The notes beneath the pieces were generated by a model. It searched no databases. It was not told the origin of the DNA and saw nothing but the letters and a program-made list of their open reading frames with translations. From Burkholderiaceae bacterium (GTDB taxonomy: Bacteria > Pseudomonadota > Gammaproteobacteria > Burkholderiales > Burkholderiaceae), in assembly GCA_025057735.1 (NCBI GenBank), contig JANWUU010000111.1, positions 1-14,186 of the forward strand: 14,186 nucleotides of DNA, in the 5' to 3' direction. Within the stretch, counting starts at the first letter, position 1, and every line of letters begins with the position of its first letter. The translations under genes and the position numbers were made by a program. Positions 6,980-13,990 of this stretch are shown one piece after another.

Positions 6980-7785
6980 TCGGCGACCTGCAGGGCTGCC
7001 TGCCGGCGCTTCAGCGTCTGCTGGCTGCTCTCGATCCGGACGAGCCGCTGCTTTTTCTCGGCGACCTGGTCAACCGCGGCCCGCAGTCGCTTGCCTGCCT
7101 GCGCTTTGTGCAGGCGCTGGGTACGCGTGCCACGGTGTTGCTCGGCAACCACGACTTGCACCTACTGGCGGTGGCCGCGGGCATCCGCCCGCTGCACGCC
7201 GACGACACGCTGCAGGAAATCCTGCAGGCGCCTGATCGCGACGAGCTGCTCGACTGGCTGCGCGCTCGGCCGCTTGCGCACCAGCAGGCCGGCGCCCTCT
7301 TCGTGCATGCTGGGGTGCTGCCGTCGTGGACAGTGCAGCAGACGCTCGCCTTGGCGGAGGAGGTGCAGGCATGTCTGCGCGCGCCCGATTACCGCCGCTT
7401 TCTTGCCTGCATGTACGGAAACACGCCTGCCCGCTGGGATGAAACCCTTAGCGGTGCAGACCGGCTGCGTTGCGTGATCAACGCACTGACGCGGCTGCGC
7501 TTCGTCGCCGCCGACGGCACGATGGATTTCAAGGCCAAAGAGGGGACGCATGCAGCGCCGCCGGGGCTGCTGCCCTGGTTCGATCATCCGGAGCGCGCCA
7601 CGCATCCGGCGCGCGGCGGCTTACCGGTGATCTTCGGCCACTGGTCGACGCTGGGGCTGCTGAACCGGCCGGATGCCGTCTGCCTGGATACCGGCTGCGT
7701 CTGGGGGGGCCGACTCACTGCGATGCGCTGGCCGCAGCGCGCGTTCGTTCAGGTGACGTGCCCGCCGTGGCGCTCGCCGGTCTAA
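6970..7785 (+). CDS. apaH: Bis(5'-nucleosyl)-tetraphosphatase, symmetrical (Ap4A hydrolase)
   Basis: Hydrolyses diadenosine tetraphosphate to two ADP; in E. coli ApaH also removes Np4 caps from RNA. It is a PPP-family metallophosphatase of 271 residues (E. coli 282). Seen: GDLQGC (5-10), GDLVNRGP (31-38) and GNHD (59-62), the three metal-ligand blocks, plus a late conserved stretch VIFGHWSTLG, and CLDTGCVWGGRLTA near the C-terminus. The start overlaps the rfaE2 stop; MWVIGDLQG places the first motif at the usual distance. Its 3' end overlaps the convergent plsC gene by 71 bp, an unusual arrangement in which both C-termini share DNA. Confidence 0.96.
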   Translation: MWVIGDLQGCLPALQRLLAALDPDEPLLFLGDLVNRGPQSLACLRFVQALGTRATVLLGNHDLHLLAVAAGIRPLHADDTLQEILQAPDRDELLDWLRARPLAHQQAGALFVHAGVLPSWTVQQTLALAEEVQACLRAPDYRRFLACMYGNTPARWDETLSGADRLRCVINALTRLRFVAADGTMDFKAKEGTHAAPPGLLPWFDHPERATHPARGGLPVIFGHWSTLGLLNRPDAVCLDTGCVWGGRLTAMRWPQRAFVQVTCPPWRSPV

Positions 7786-8590
7786 ACGGCTGCTGCGCCG
7801 GCTCCACCTCCAGCCCCAGGTGTTCCGCGATGCGGGCGCGTGCGCGGGCGGCGACCTCGTGCCGGGTGTGCCCGCCCGGGTTGGTCGCAATCGGCGCAAG
7901 CAGCGCGACCTCAATCTGCAGATCGCGCGCGGTCAGAATGTTCCACAGCGAGGTCGGCAGCGTCATCTCGCCGACGAAAGCCGCGGCGCGCGTGGGCCGG
8001 CCACCCTCGGTATAGCGCAGCGCAAGCGGCCACACTTCGCAGCCAAGCTCCAGCGCCGGCGCCAGCAGGTTGGCGTGAAACGGCAGCAGAGTGGAGCCGT
8101 CGGTGGTCGTCCCTTCCGGAAAGACAGCGACGGCCTCACCCGCTGCCAGCCGCTCGCGCACCCGCTGGTTGATCGCGGCCACCGCATGACGCCGGCCGCG
8201 CTCGATGTAGAGGGTACCGACTAGGGTCACCAGCCAGCCGAGCAGCGGCCAGCGGCGGATCTCGGCCTTGGCGACGAAGCGGCACGGCAGCGTAGACAGA
8301 ATCGCAAACACGTCGATCCATGAGACGTGATTGGCAAGCAACAGCCGGCCCTTCGTGCCGGGCAGCAGGCCCTCGCGCGCCAGCGCCGCCGGCAGCGGCG
8401 CGCCCGCGATGCGCAACCGCGCACCGGCCAGGCGCAGCAGCCCACGGGACCAAGCGCGCACGATGGCATTGCGCCGCGCTGGCGCAAGCCAGGGAAAGAC
8501 AAGCGCCGTGATCGCGATGCCGTCCAGCACATGCGCAAGCAGCAGCAGCGTCCGCAGCGGCGCCATCAGATAACGGAGGGCGAATCGCAT
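7715..8590 (-). CDS. plsC: 1-acyl-sn-glycerol-3-phosphate acyltransferase family protein
   Basis: Acylates lysophosphatidic acid to phosphatidic acid at the inner membrane. It has 291 residues, with an N-terminal hydrophobic segment (about residues 9-36), acyltransferase block I NHVSWID (His88-x4-Asp93), LYIERGRR near 127-134, and block III FPEGTTTDG (157-165). The last 30 or so residues (PAQQPFRPASATAG...) look disordered and are encoded opposite the end of apaH; the conserved domain ends well before. It is the last gene of the yqgE-ruvX-pyrRBC' run, 30 nt after pyrC'. A role in another lysolipid acylation, such as ornithine lipids, cannot be excluded. ATG 8566 is an alternative start. Confidence 0.87.
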   Translation of the reverse strand: MRFALRYLMAPLRTLLLLAHVLDGIAITALVFPWLAPARRNAIVRAWSRGLLRLAGARLRIAGAPLPAALAREGLLPGTKGRLLLANHVSWIDVFAILSTLPCRFVAKAEIRRWPLLGWLVTLVGTLYIERGRRHAVAAINQRVRERLAAGEAVAVFPEGTTTDGSTLLPFHANLLAPALELGCEVWPLALRYTEGGRPTRAAAFVGEMTLPTSLWNILTARDLQIEVALLAPIATNPGGHTRHEVAARARARIAEHLGLEVEPAQQPFRPASATAGTSPERTRAAASASQ

Positions 8591-8611
8591 CGCTGCGCCC
8601 GCCGGTGACGG

Positions 8612-8637
8612 CCCCGGCCGTTAACCCGAGGCCGGGG
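8612..8637 (-). repeat. Hairpin spanning the pyrC' stop codon
   Basis: CCCCGGCC (8612-8619) and GGCCGGGG (8630-8637) form a perfect 8-bp GC stem around a 10-nt loop that contains the end of pyrC'. No T-tract follows on either strand. It could slow 3' exonuclease decay or partly separate plsC expression from pyrB-pyrC'; this is inference only. Confidence 0.45.
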
Positions 8638-9904
8638 TGTTGGCGCTGAAGCGCACCTCGCCGCCGACCAGCGTGTAGCGGGCGCGGCCAGTCAGCTCCG
8701 CGCCTGCAAACGGTGTGTTTTTGCCATGGCTGGTTAACGCCTCGGGCGTCACGCGCCAGCGAAGCTGCGGATCGAAGATGCAGATGTCGGCTTTCGCGCC
8801 CGCCGCCAGCCGGCCCGTGTCCTCTCCCAGCACGCGCGCCGGCTCGCTGGTGACGCGGGCCAGGGCCTTCGGCAGCGGCAGGTTTTCCTGCCGCGCCCAA
8901 GCCAACACCAACGGCAGCAGCGTCTCCAACGCCGTGGCCCCCGGCGCCGCCTCATCAAATGGCAGGGCCTTGGCGTCCTCATCCACCGGGGCGTGGTCGG
9001 AGCAGATCGCATCGACCGTGCCGTCGGCAAGCGCCGCCCGGATCGCGTCACGGTCGTGCGCGGCGCGCAGCGGCGGATCGAGGCGGAAGTTCGGATCAAA
9101 GTGGCCGATGTCGCCGTCGGTCAAATGCACATGGTGGATGCCGACGTCGCAGGTCACCGGCAGCCCCTCGCGTTTGGCCGCCCGCACCATCTCCAGCCCC
9201 GCTGCGCTTGACAGCCGGCACAAGTGAATGCGCGCACCGGTGGCGCGCTGCAGCTCGAAGATGGTAGCAAGCGCCACCGTTTCGGCCACCACCGGCACCG
9301 CAGGCAGCCCCAGGCGGCCAGCGACCGCACCGGCAGCGGCCACACCGCGCGCGAGCGACGCCTCCACCGGACGCAGCCACACCGGCAGATCGAAGGTCTT
9401 TGCATAGCGCAGCGCGGCCAGCAGCACGCTGGCGTCGCGCGGCAACGCCCCGGTCTGTGCGAAAGCCACGCAGCCGACCTCCGCCAGGGTCTCGATCTCG
9501 GCGAGCGCCTCCCCCGCCAGACCCGCGGTCAGTGCCCCGAGCGGATAGAGCCGCGCACCGGCTGCCTCGCGCGAGCGCTGCCGCAGCATGCGCACCAGCC
9601 CCGGTTCGTCCAAGGGCGGCTCGGTATCCGGCGGGCACACCACACCGGTGATGCCGCCGGCAAGCGCCGCGTGCGACTCGACCTTCAGCGCTCCGTCTGA
9701 GCCTGGCTCGCGCATGCGCGCGCACAGGTCCACCAGCCCGGGCGCGACGATCAGCCCGGCGGCATCCAGCACCCGCTCGGCCACGAAACCCGGCGGCGCG
9801 GCTCCAATCGCCGCAATGCGGCCGTCAGCAACGTACAAATCGGCAACAGCGTCCAGGCCAGAGGCCGGATCGATCACGCGGCCGCCGCGGATGGCCAGCT
9901 TCAT
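8621..9904 (-). CDS. pyrC': Dihydroorotase-like protein PyrC', predicted non-catalytic partner of PyrB
   Basis: Amidohydrolase-fold protein of 427 residues, type I dihydroorotase family: [12 protein letters not shown] at the N-terminus, APGLVDL (54-60), MREPGSDG (64-71), [29 protein letters not shown] and [15 protein letters not shown]. The metal-binding His-x-His that precedes REPG in active enzymes is replaced: residues 61 and 63 are Cys and Arg (LCARMREPG). A later ligand His also looks changed (HLCRLSS where active members have HxxHVS). In Pseudomonas and related bacteria such a PyrC' is catalytically dead but structurally required by aspartate carbamoyltransferase. Directly following pyrB with a 4-nt overlap fits that role. 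An active dihydroorotase should be encoded elsewhere. Confidence 0.9.
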   Translation of the reverse strand: MKLAIRGGRVIDPASGLDAVADLYVADGRIAAIGAAPPGFVAERVLDAAGLIVAPGLVDLCARMREPGSDGALKVESHAALAGGITGVVCPPDTEPPLDEPGLVRMLRQRSREAAGARLYPLGALTAGLAGEALAEIETLAEVGCVAFAQTGALPRDASVLLAALRYAKTFDLPVWLRPVEASLARGVAAAGAVAGRLGLPAVPVVAETVALATIFELQRATGARIHLCRLSSAAGLEMVRAAKREGLPVTCDVGIHHVHLTDGDIGHFDPNFRLDPPLRAAHDRDAIRAALADGTVDAICSDHAPVDEDAKALPFDEAAPGATALETLLPLVLAWARQENLPLPKALARVTSEPARVLGEDTGRLAAGAKADICIFDPQLRWRVTPEALTSHGKNTPFAGAELTGRARYTLVGGEVRFSANTPASG

Positions 9905-10869
9905 CGGATCCTCGCCGAGGAGGCCACCAGCGCCAGCACCGCCATCCGCACCGCAATGCCGAAGGTGACCTGCGGCAGGATGACGCTTTGCGCACCGTCG
10001 GCCACATGCGAATCGATCTCCACGCCGCGGTTCATCGGACCAGGATGCATGACGATCGCATCCGGCTTGGCCAGCGCCAGCTTCTCCGGTGTCAGCCCGT
10101 AGTTGCGGAAATACTCCTGCGCGCTGGGCAGCAGCGCGCCGCGCATTCGCTCGTTCTGCAGCCGCAGCATGATGATCACGTCGGCGTCGCGGATGCCCTC
10201 TTCCAGCTTGGTGAAGACGCGGCAGCCCATCTCTGACAGCCCCGAAGGCAGCAGCGTCAGCGGCCCGACCGCTCGCAGTTCGCGCACGCCGAGCGTGCGC
10301 AGCACATGAATGTCCGAGCGTGCCACGCGCGAATGCAGGATATCGCCGACGATGGCCACCGTCAGCGCCGCAAAATCTTTCTTGTAGTGGCGGATCGTGT
10401 AGGCATCCAGCAGCCCCTGCGTCGGATGCGCGTGGCGGCCGTCGCCAGCGTTGATTACGTGCACGTGCGGCGCCACATGGCGCGCGATCAGATAGGGCGC
10501 GCCGCTGCTGGCGTGCCGCACGACGAAGATGTCCGCCTGCATCGCCGTCAGGTTATCGATAGTATCCAGCAGCGATTCGCCCTTTTGCGTGCTGGAGCGC
10601 GCGATGTCGAGATTGAAGACGTCGGCGCTTAAGCGGCGGGCGGCGATTTCGAACGTGGTGCGCGTGCGCGTGCTCGGCTCGAAGAACAGGTTAAAGACGC
10701 TGCGCCCGCGCAGCAGCGGGACGTTTTTCACCTCGCGCGCCGCGACGTTGATGAAGGAATCGGCCGTGGCCAGGATGCGCTCGATAATCGCGCGCGGCAG
10801 GCCCTCGATCGACAGCAAATGGTGCAGCTCGCCGTCGCGGTTCAGCTGCGGGTTATCGCCGCGCACCAT
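9901..10869 (-). CDS. pyrB: Aspartate carbamoyltransferase catalytic subunit
   Basis: Condenses carbamoyl phosphate and aspartate in pyrimidine biosynthesis. It has 322 residues. Seen: [19 protein letters not shown] with the carbamoyl-phosphate-binding STRTR at 66-70, [28 protein letters not shown], and [13 protein letters not shown] near the C-terminus. The start at 10869 lies 17 bp inside the end of pyrR, and [19 protein letters not shown] is the N-terminus I expect from betaproteobacterial PyrB proteins. Position between pyrR and pyrC' suggests the PyrB-PyrC' type of complex rather than a PyrB-PyrI enzyme; no pyrI is present in the window. Confidence 0.97.
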   Translation of the reverse strand: MVRGDNPQLNRDGELHHLLSIEGLPRAIIERILATADSFINVAAREVKNVPLLRGRSVFNLFFEPSTRTRTTFEIAARRLSADVFNLDIARSSTQKGESLLDTIDNLTAMQADIFVVRHASSGAPYLIARHVAPHVHVINAGDGRHAHPTQGLLDAYTIRHYKKDFAALTVAIVGDILHSRVARSDIHVLRTLGVRELRAVGPLTLLPSGLSEMGCRVFTKLEEGIRDADVIIMLRLQNERMRGALLPSAQEYFRNYGLTPEKLALAKPDAIVMHPGPMNRGVEIDSHVADGAQSVILPQVTFGIAVRMAVLALVASSARIR

Positions 10870-11362
10870 GCTTCTCCAGCGTCAAGTGCAAGCGGCCGGC
10901 GGCGTCGCGCGACAGCGCTACGATCACCTCTGGGGGCACTTCTACGGTGGCGCCGACCATGCCGGGCTCGATCGGCAGCTCGCGCCCGCCGCGGTCGACC
11001 AGTACCGCCAGATCGATGCGCGCTGGGCGGCCGTAATCGAACAGCTCGTTCATGGCTGCCCGCACGGTGCGGCCGGTGTACAGCACGTCGTCGACGAGCA
11101 GCAGATGCTGACCGGTGACGTCAAACTCGATGCGCGACGGACGCACGGTGGGACTGAGCCCCTGGCGGCGGAAGTCGTCGCGGTAAAAGCTGATGTCAAG
11201 CACACCCACTGGGTGCGGAACGTTGAGGTCGTGTGCCAGTCGCTCTGCCACCCACACGCCGCCGGTGTGAATGCCCACCAGGCGCACGTCGCGGCCGGCT
11301 ACCCGCTCGCGCACGCGCGCCGCGAGCGTGCGGTAGATCGCTTCGGCGTCAAGATCGATCAT
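10853..11362 (-). CDS. pyrR: PyrR family protein: pyr regulator / uracil phosphoribosyltransferase
   Basis: Phosphoribosyltransferase-fold protein of 169 residues. Seen: [13 protein letters not shown] near 30-42, [10 protein letters not shown] (55-64), and the PRPP-binding loop [13 protein letters not shown] (87-99). In Bacillus PyrR binds pyr mRNA to cause attenuation and has weak UPRTase activity. I see no attenuator-like stem and T-tract before pyrB here, and pyrR itself overlaps ruvX, so the regulatory role is uncertain. Start is taken at 11362, where ATG overlaps the ruvX stop by 4 nt; the in-frame ATG at 11392 would add ten residues (MVRRTAGADA) antisense to nothing useful and inside ruvX, and is less likely. 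Confidence 0.94.
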   Translation of the reverse strand: MIDLDAEAIYRTLAARVRERVAGRDVRLVGIHTGGVWVAERLAHDLNVPHPVGVLDISFYRDDFRRQGLSPTVRPSRIEFDVTGQHLLLVDDVLYTGRTVRAAMNELFDYGRPARIDLAVLVDRGGRELPIEPGMVGATVEVPPEVIVALSRDAAGRLHLTLEKHGARR

Positions 11363-11808
11363 CGCGTCGGCGCCAGCCGTTCGTCGAACCACTGCTGCAG
11401 GATGACGGCCGCAGCATGAGCGTCGATTGCTCGGCGCTCGTCCACGACCGCCGACGAATAGCGTTCATCGACGCCGGCCACCGGCAGACCGTAGCGGCCG
11501 GCGAGCTGGCGCGCGAACCGCTCGCAGCGCGCGGTCATCTGATGCGGCGCGCCATCCGGATGGCGCGGCACGCCGACCACGAGCTGCGCCGGCGACCAGG
11601 CGGCGATCAACTGCGCGATGCAGCGCCAGCGTGCGGCGCTGTCGCGCGCATCGATGACCGTCAGCGGCCGCGCCTGCCGTGTCAGCGTGTTGCCGATGGC
11701 CACGCCGATGCGGCGCGCGCCGTAGTCAAAAGCCAGCACCACCTGTTGCGGGTTCATCGCGGCGGCAGACGCAACGGCGCCGCCGGCGCCGGCGAGAGCC
11801 TCACGCAT
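11359..11808 (-). CDS. ruvX: RuvX/YqgF family putative Holliday-junction resolvase / pre-16S rRNA nuclease (copy 1, complete)
   Basis: RNase H-fold nuclease linked to 16S rRNA 5'-end maturation in E. coli (YqgF). It has 149 residues from ATG 11808, which overlaps the yqgE stop by 8 nt. Seen: LAFDYGARRIGVAIG with catalytic Asp28, VVGVPRHPDG, GVDERYSS with the second acidic residue, and a C-terminal DAHAAAVILQQW with the third Asp. ATG 11757 (MNPQQVV) would give a 132-residue protein nearer the usual N-terminus and is a real alternative; the 17 extra codons are open in both copies. The promoter-proximal part is duplicated in inverted orientation at 13983-14186. Confidence 0.92.
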   Translation of the reverse strand: MREALAGAGGAVASAAAMNPQQVVLAFDYGARRIGVAIGNTLTRQARPLTVIDARDSAARWRCIAQLIAAWSPAQLVVGVPRHPDGAPHQMTARCERFARQLAGRYGLPVAGVDERYSSAVVDERRAIDAHAAAVILQQWFDERLAPTR

Positions 11809-12355
11809 GTCCGGCCAAGCCCGACAGGCGCGTACCATCGTCGATGCCGAGCAGCCGCAGCGCCGCTGGCAGCCGCTCCTGCGCCGGCGTATCGAAGATC
11901 ACGGCTGGATCCGCCGGAACCGTCAGCCAGGCGTTCTGCGCGATTTCATTCTCCAGCTGCCCGGCGCCCCAACCGGCATAGCCGAGCGTCACGAGCAGCC
12001 GCCGCGGCCCTTTGCCCTCGGCAAGCGCTTCCAGCACATCTTTGGAGGTCGTCAACGCGATGTCCTCGGCAACCGGCAGCGAGGATCCGTAGTTGCCTTG
12101 GGGCTGATGCAAGACGAAACCACGCTCGGTCTGCACGGGACCACCGAAATACACGGGTTCGTCTTTCCAAGGCGCACTCTGCACCGACAGCTCGAGCTTT
12201 TCGAACAGATAGCCCAGCGTCAGGTCAGTCGGGCGGTTGATCACCAGCCCAAGAGCCGTGTTGGCGTTGTGCTCGCAGATGTAGACGACCGTGCCGGCGA
12301 AATTTGGATCGACCATGTTCGGCATGGCGATCAGAAAGTGGTGCTTTAATTCCAT
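11801..12355 (-). CDS. yqgE: YqgE/AlgH family protein (UPF0301), copy 1
   Basis: A 184-residue conserved protein of the DUF179 family whose biochemical role is not established; AlgH in Pseudomonas has been linked to alginate regulation. Family hallmarks are seen: HHFLIAMPNM (5-14), GTVVYICEHN, GLVINRPT, VYFGGPVQ, GFVLH, LVTLGYAGWGAGQLE and NAWLTVPAD. The start MELKHH is shared exactly with copy 2, and upstream sequence differs more between the copies, supporting ATG 12355. First gene of the - strand operon yqgE-ruvX-pyrR-pyrB-pyrC'-plsC and divergent from phr. Copy 2 at 13436-13990 differs at 11 of 184 residues. Confidence 0.95.
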   Translation of the reverse strand: MELKHHFLIAMPNMVDPNFAGTVVYICEHNANTALGLVINRPTDLTLGYLFEKLELSVQSAPWKDEPVYFGGPVQTERGFVLHQPQGNYGSSLPVAEDIALTTSKDVLEALAEGKGPRRLLVTLGYAGWGAGQLENEIAQNAWLTVPADPAVIFDTPAQERLPAALRLLGIDDGTRLSGLAGHA

Positions 12356-12379
12356 CGGGATCCGCGCGGCAAGCATCTC

Positions 12380-12385
12380 ATTTTA
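12380..12385 (-). promoter_or_regulatory. Candidate -10 box for the yqgE operon (copy 1)
   Basis: TAAAAT on the - strand, 24 nt before the yqgE ATG, inside GGACTAAAATG. The same hexamer is kept at 13405-13410 before copy 2, although bases between it and the ATG have changed. No good -35 is visible; the expected position falls in the GC-rich inverted repeat. Tentative. Confidence 0.35.
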
Positions 12386-12454
12386 GTCCGCCAGCGGCAC
12401 GCCGCCGCTCCGCCAATGCGTACCCTAGCGCGGCGCGCTACCCTTGCTGCCGCA

Positions 12455-13246
12455 ATGGATGCCGCTCTCGTCTGGTTTCGCCGCGACTTGCGCGTCACCG
12501 ATCAGGCCGCGTTGTATCACGCGCTGAAGGCTGCGCGCCGCGTCTACTGCGCCTTCATCTTCGACCGCGCGATCCTCGACGAACTGCTTGCCGAGGGCAT
12601 CCGGGCCGACCGCCGGGTGGCGTTTATCCATGCGAGCCTCATAGAACTGGACAGCCGCCTGCGCGCCGCCGGCGGCGCGCTGATCGTCCGGCACGGGTTC
12701 GCAGCGGAGGAAATCCCGCGCCTGGCGGCGGCGCTGGGCGTCGATGCGGTATTCGCCAACCGCGACTACGAACCGGAGGCGATCGCGCGCGACGAACGCG
12801 TGGCGCGCGCGCTCGCTGCCGACGGCCGCGCGCTGCACCTGTTCAAGGACCAGGTGATCTTCGACCGCGACGAGGTGCTTACGGCCGGCGGTGCGCCGTT
12901 TGCGGTCTTCACGCCGTACAAAAAGGCCTGGTTGAATCGGCTCACCCCGTTTTACCTGCGCGCCTATCCGGTGGAGCGCTACTTGGGCGCGCTGGCACCG
13001 CCGCCGGTGGCGGCCGGCTCGTTGTCGGGGTTGGAGAATACCGCATCGTCGCTCTGCGCCGCGGCCAGGCGCGGGTTTTCCTCTCCCGCCAACCCGTGCC
13101 GCACGATCCGCGCGCCGCCGGCGGCGCGCAGGCGGCGGTCCAGTTCCGTGAGGCCTGCATGGATGAACGCCACCCGGCGGTCGGCGCGGATGCCCTCGGC
13201 GAGCAGTTCGTCGAGGATCGCGCGGTCAAAGATGAACGCGCAGTAG
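12455..13246 (+). pseudogene. phr: Deoxyribodipyrimidine photolyase, N-terminal part only, chimeric tail (copy 1)
   Basis: Starts ATG 12455 with DAALVWFRRDLRVTD, the standard photolyase N-terminus, and runs through FANRDYEPEA and VFTPYKKAWL to about residue 185 (near 13010). This is the alpha/beta antenna domain; the whole FAD-binding catalytic domain of a protein normally near 470-500 residues is missing. The frame stays open to 13246, but from about 13010 it reads the antisense strand of the second, inverted phr copy, giving a meaningless Arg/Ser-rich tail. It is therefore a broken gene at the junction of an inverted duplication. Ancestrally phr was divergent from yqgE. The in-frame ATG at 12416 (MRTLARR) would add 13 residues and is less likely. 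Cannot repair DNA as encoded. Confidence 0.88.
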
Positions 13247-13335
13247 ACGCGGCGCGCGGCCTTCAGCGCGTGATACAGCGCGGCGTGGTCGGTGACGCGC
13301 AGGTCGCGGCGAAACCAGACGAGGGCGGCATCCAT
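12979..13335 (-). pseudogene. phr: Deoxyribodipyrimidine photolyase fragment (copy 2, inverted)
   Basis: Second phr 5' end, from ATG 13335, matching copy 1 for about 106 residues to a corrupted NPDNEPA (copy 1 reads NRDYEP), then about 11 unrelated residues and a stop. Residues 1-60 differ from copy 1 by a single amino acid (Gln17 to His) and 11 silent base changes. Residues 61-106 differ at 13 positions, many drastic (Ile to Asn, Val to Asp, Tyr to Asn, Arg to Pro). So the damage is concentrated at the junction-proximal end. Non-functional. Confidence 0.87.
13000..13014. repeat. Small perfect hairpin at the inverted-duplication junction
   Basis: GCCGCC and GGCGGC form a 6-bp stem with loop GGT, exactly where homology between the two arms is lost (about 13010-13014). 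Possible template-switch site, or chance in GC-rich DNA. Confidence 0.5.
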
Positions 13336-13382
13336 CGCGGCGGCAAGGGTAGCGCGCCGCGCCAGGGCGCGCATGGGTGAGG

Positions 13383-13398
13383 CGGCGGCATGCCGCCG
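13383..13398. promoter_or_regulatory. 16-bp palindrome in the phr-yqgE divergent region (arm 2)
   Basis: CGGCGGCATGCCGCCG is a perfect palindrome ending 6 nt before the TAAAAT box at 13405. Arm 1 keeps an imperfect version (GCGGCACGCCGC). It sits where an operator or the -35 region would be; could also be a GC-rich chance palindrome. Confidence 0.35.
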
Positions 13399-13404
13399 GC
13401 GGAC

Positions 13405-13410
13405 TAAAAT
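13405..13410 (+). promoter_or_regulatory. Candidate -10 box for yqgE copy 2
   Basis: TAAAAT, 25 nt before ATG 13436, conserved with the arm 1 equivalent at 12380-12385. No convincing -35 seen. Confidence 0.35.
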
Positions 13411-13435
13411 GGCCTCAATCGCCGCGCGAATCCCG

Positions 13436-13990
13436 ATGGAATTAAAACACCACTTCCTGATCGCCATGCCCAACATGGTCGATCCGAATTTCGCCGGCAC
13501 GGTCGTCTACATCTGCGAGCACAATGCCAACACGGCGCTCGGGCTGGTGATCAACCGCCCCACCGAGCTGACGCTCGGCCACCTGTTCGAAAAGCTCGAG
13601 CTTTCGCTGGAAATCGCGCCCTGGAAAGACCAGCCGGTTTATTTCGGCGGACCGGTGCAGACCGAGCGCGGCTTCGTCCTGCACCAGCCCCAGGGCAACT
13701 ACGGATCCTCGCTGCCGGTGGCCGACGACATCGCGCTGACCACCTCCAAAGACGTGCTGGAGGCGCTCGCCGAAGGCAACGGGCCGCGGCGCCTGCTGGT
13801 GACGCTCGGCTATGCCGGCTGGGGTGCTGGGCAGCTGGAGGACGAAATCGCGCAGAACGCCTGGCTGACGGTGCCGGCCGATCCGGCCGTGATCTTCGAC
13901 ACGCCGGTGCAGGAGCGGCTGCCGGCGGCGCTGCGGCTGCTCGGCATCGACGATGGCGCGCGCCTGTCGGGACTGGCCGGGCATGCCTGA
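13436..13990 (+). CDS. yqgE: YqgE/AlgH family protein (UPF0301), copy 2
   Basis: Full-length 184-residue second copy, no frameshift. Same hallmarks as copy 1 (HHFLIAMPNM, GLVINRPT, VYFGGPVQ, LGYAGWGAGQLE). The 11 differences are mostly mild (Asp/Glu, Val/Leu, Glu/Gln, Ala/Val), so both copies look like products of purifying selection. A longer in-frame upstream frame exists, but the DNA there belongs to phr on the other strand, so ATG 13436 is the start. Its stop overlaps ruvX copy 2 by 8 nt, as in copy 1. Two intact yqgE genes head-to-head, each with its own ruvX, is not the normal arrangement. Confidence 0.94.
   Translation: MELKHHFLIAMPNMVDPNFAGTVVYICEHNANTALGLVINRPTELTLGHLFEKLELSLEIAPWKDQPVYFGGPVQTERGFVLHQPQGNYGSSLPVADDIALTTSKDVLEALAEGNGPRRLLVTLGYAGWGAGQLEDEIAQNAWLTVPADPAVIFDTPVQERLPAALRLLGIDDGARLSGLAGHA

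Larger units (their letters stand above)
11605..12780. repeat. Arm 1 of a large inverted duplication
   Basis: Holds the 5' part of ruvX, all of yqgE, the intergenic region and the first ~106 codons of phr. Each position maps onto arm 2 so that paired coordinates sum to 25791 across ruvX/yqgE and to 25790 in phr (one 1-nt indel in the yqgE-phr gap). The outer limit given, 11605, is only the partner of the window end; the real arm may extend further into ruvX, pyrR and pyrB. Confidence 0.92.

Noticed and set aside
8136..8900. 254-residue - strand frame overlapping plsC and pyrC'
   Set aside because: Same strand but out of frame with two recognised genes; no motif, Gly/Ala/Arg-rich shadow.
9096..9725. 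209-residue - strand frame inside pyrC'
   Set aside because: Out-of-frame shadow of pyrC', low-complexity Gly/Ala/Arg.
10870..11400. PyrR-responsive attenuator ahead of pyrB
   Set aside because: The region is fully coding (pyrR overlapping ruvX and pyrB); no terminator/antiterminator pair with a T-tract was seen.
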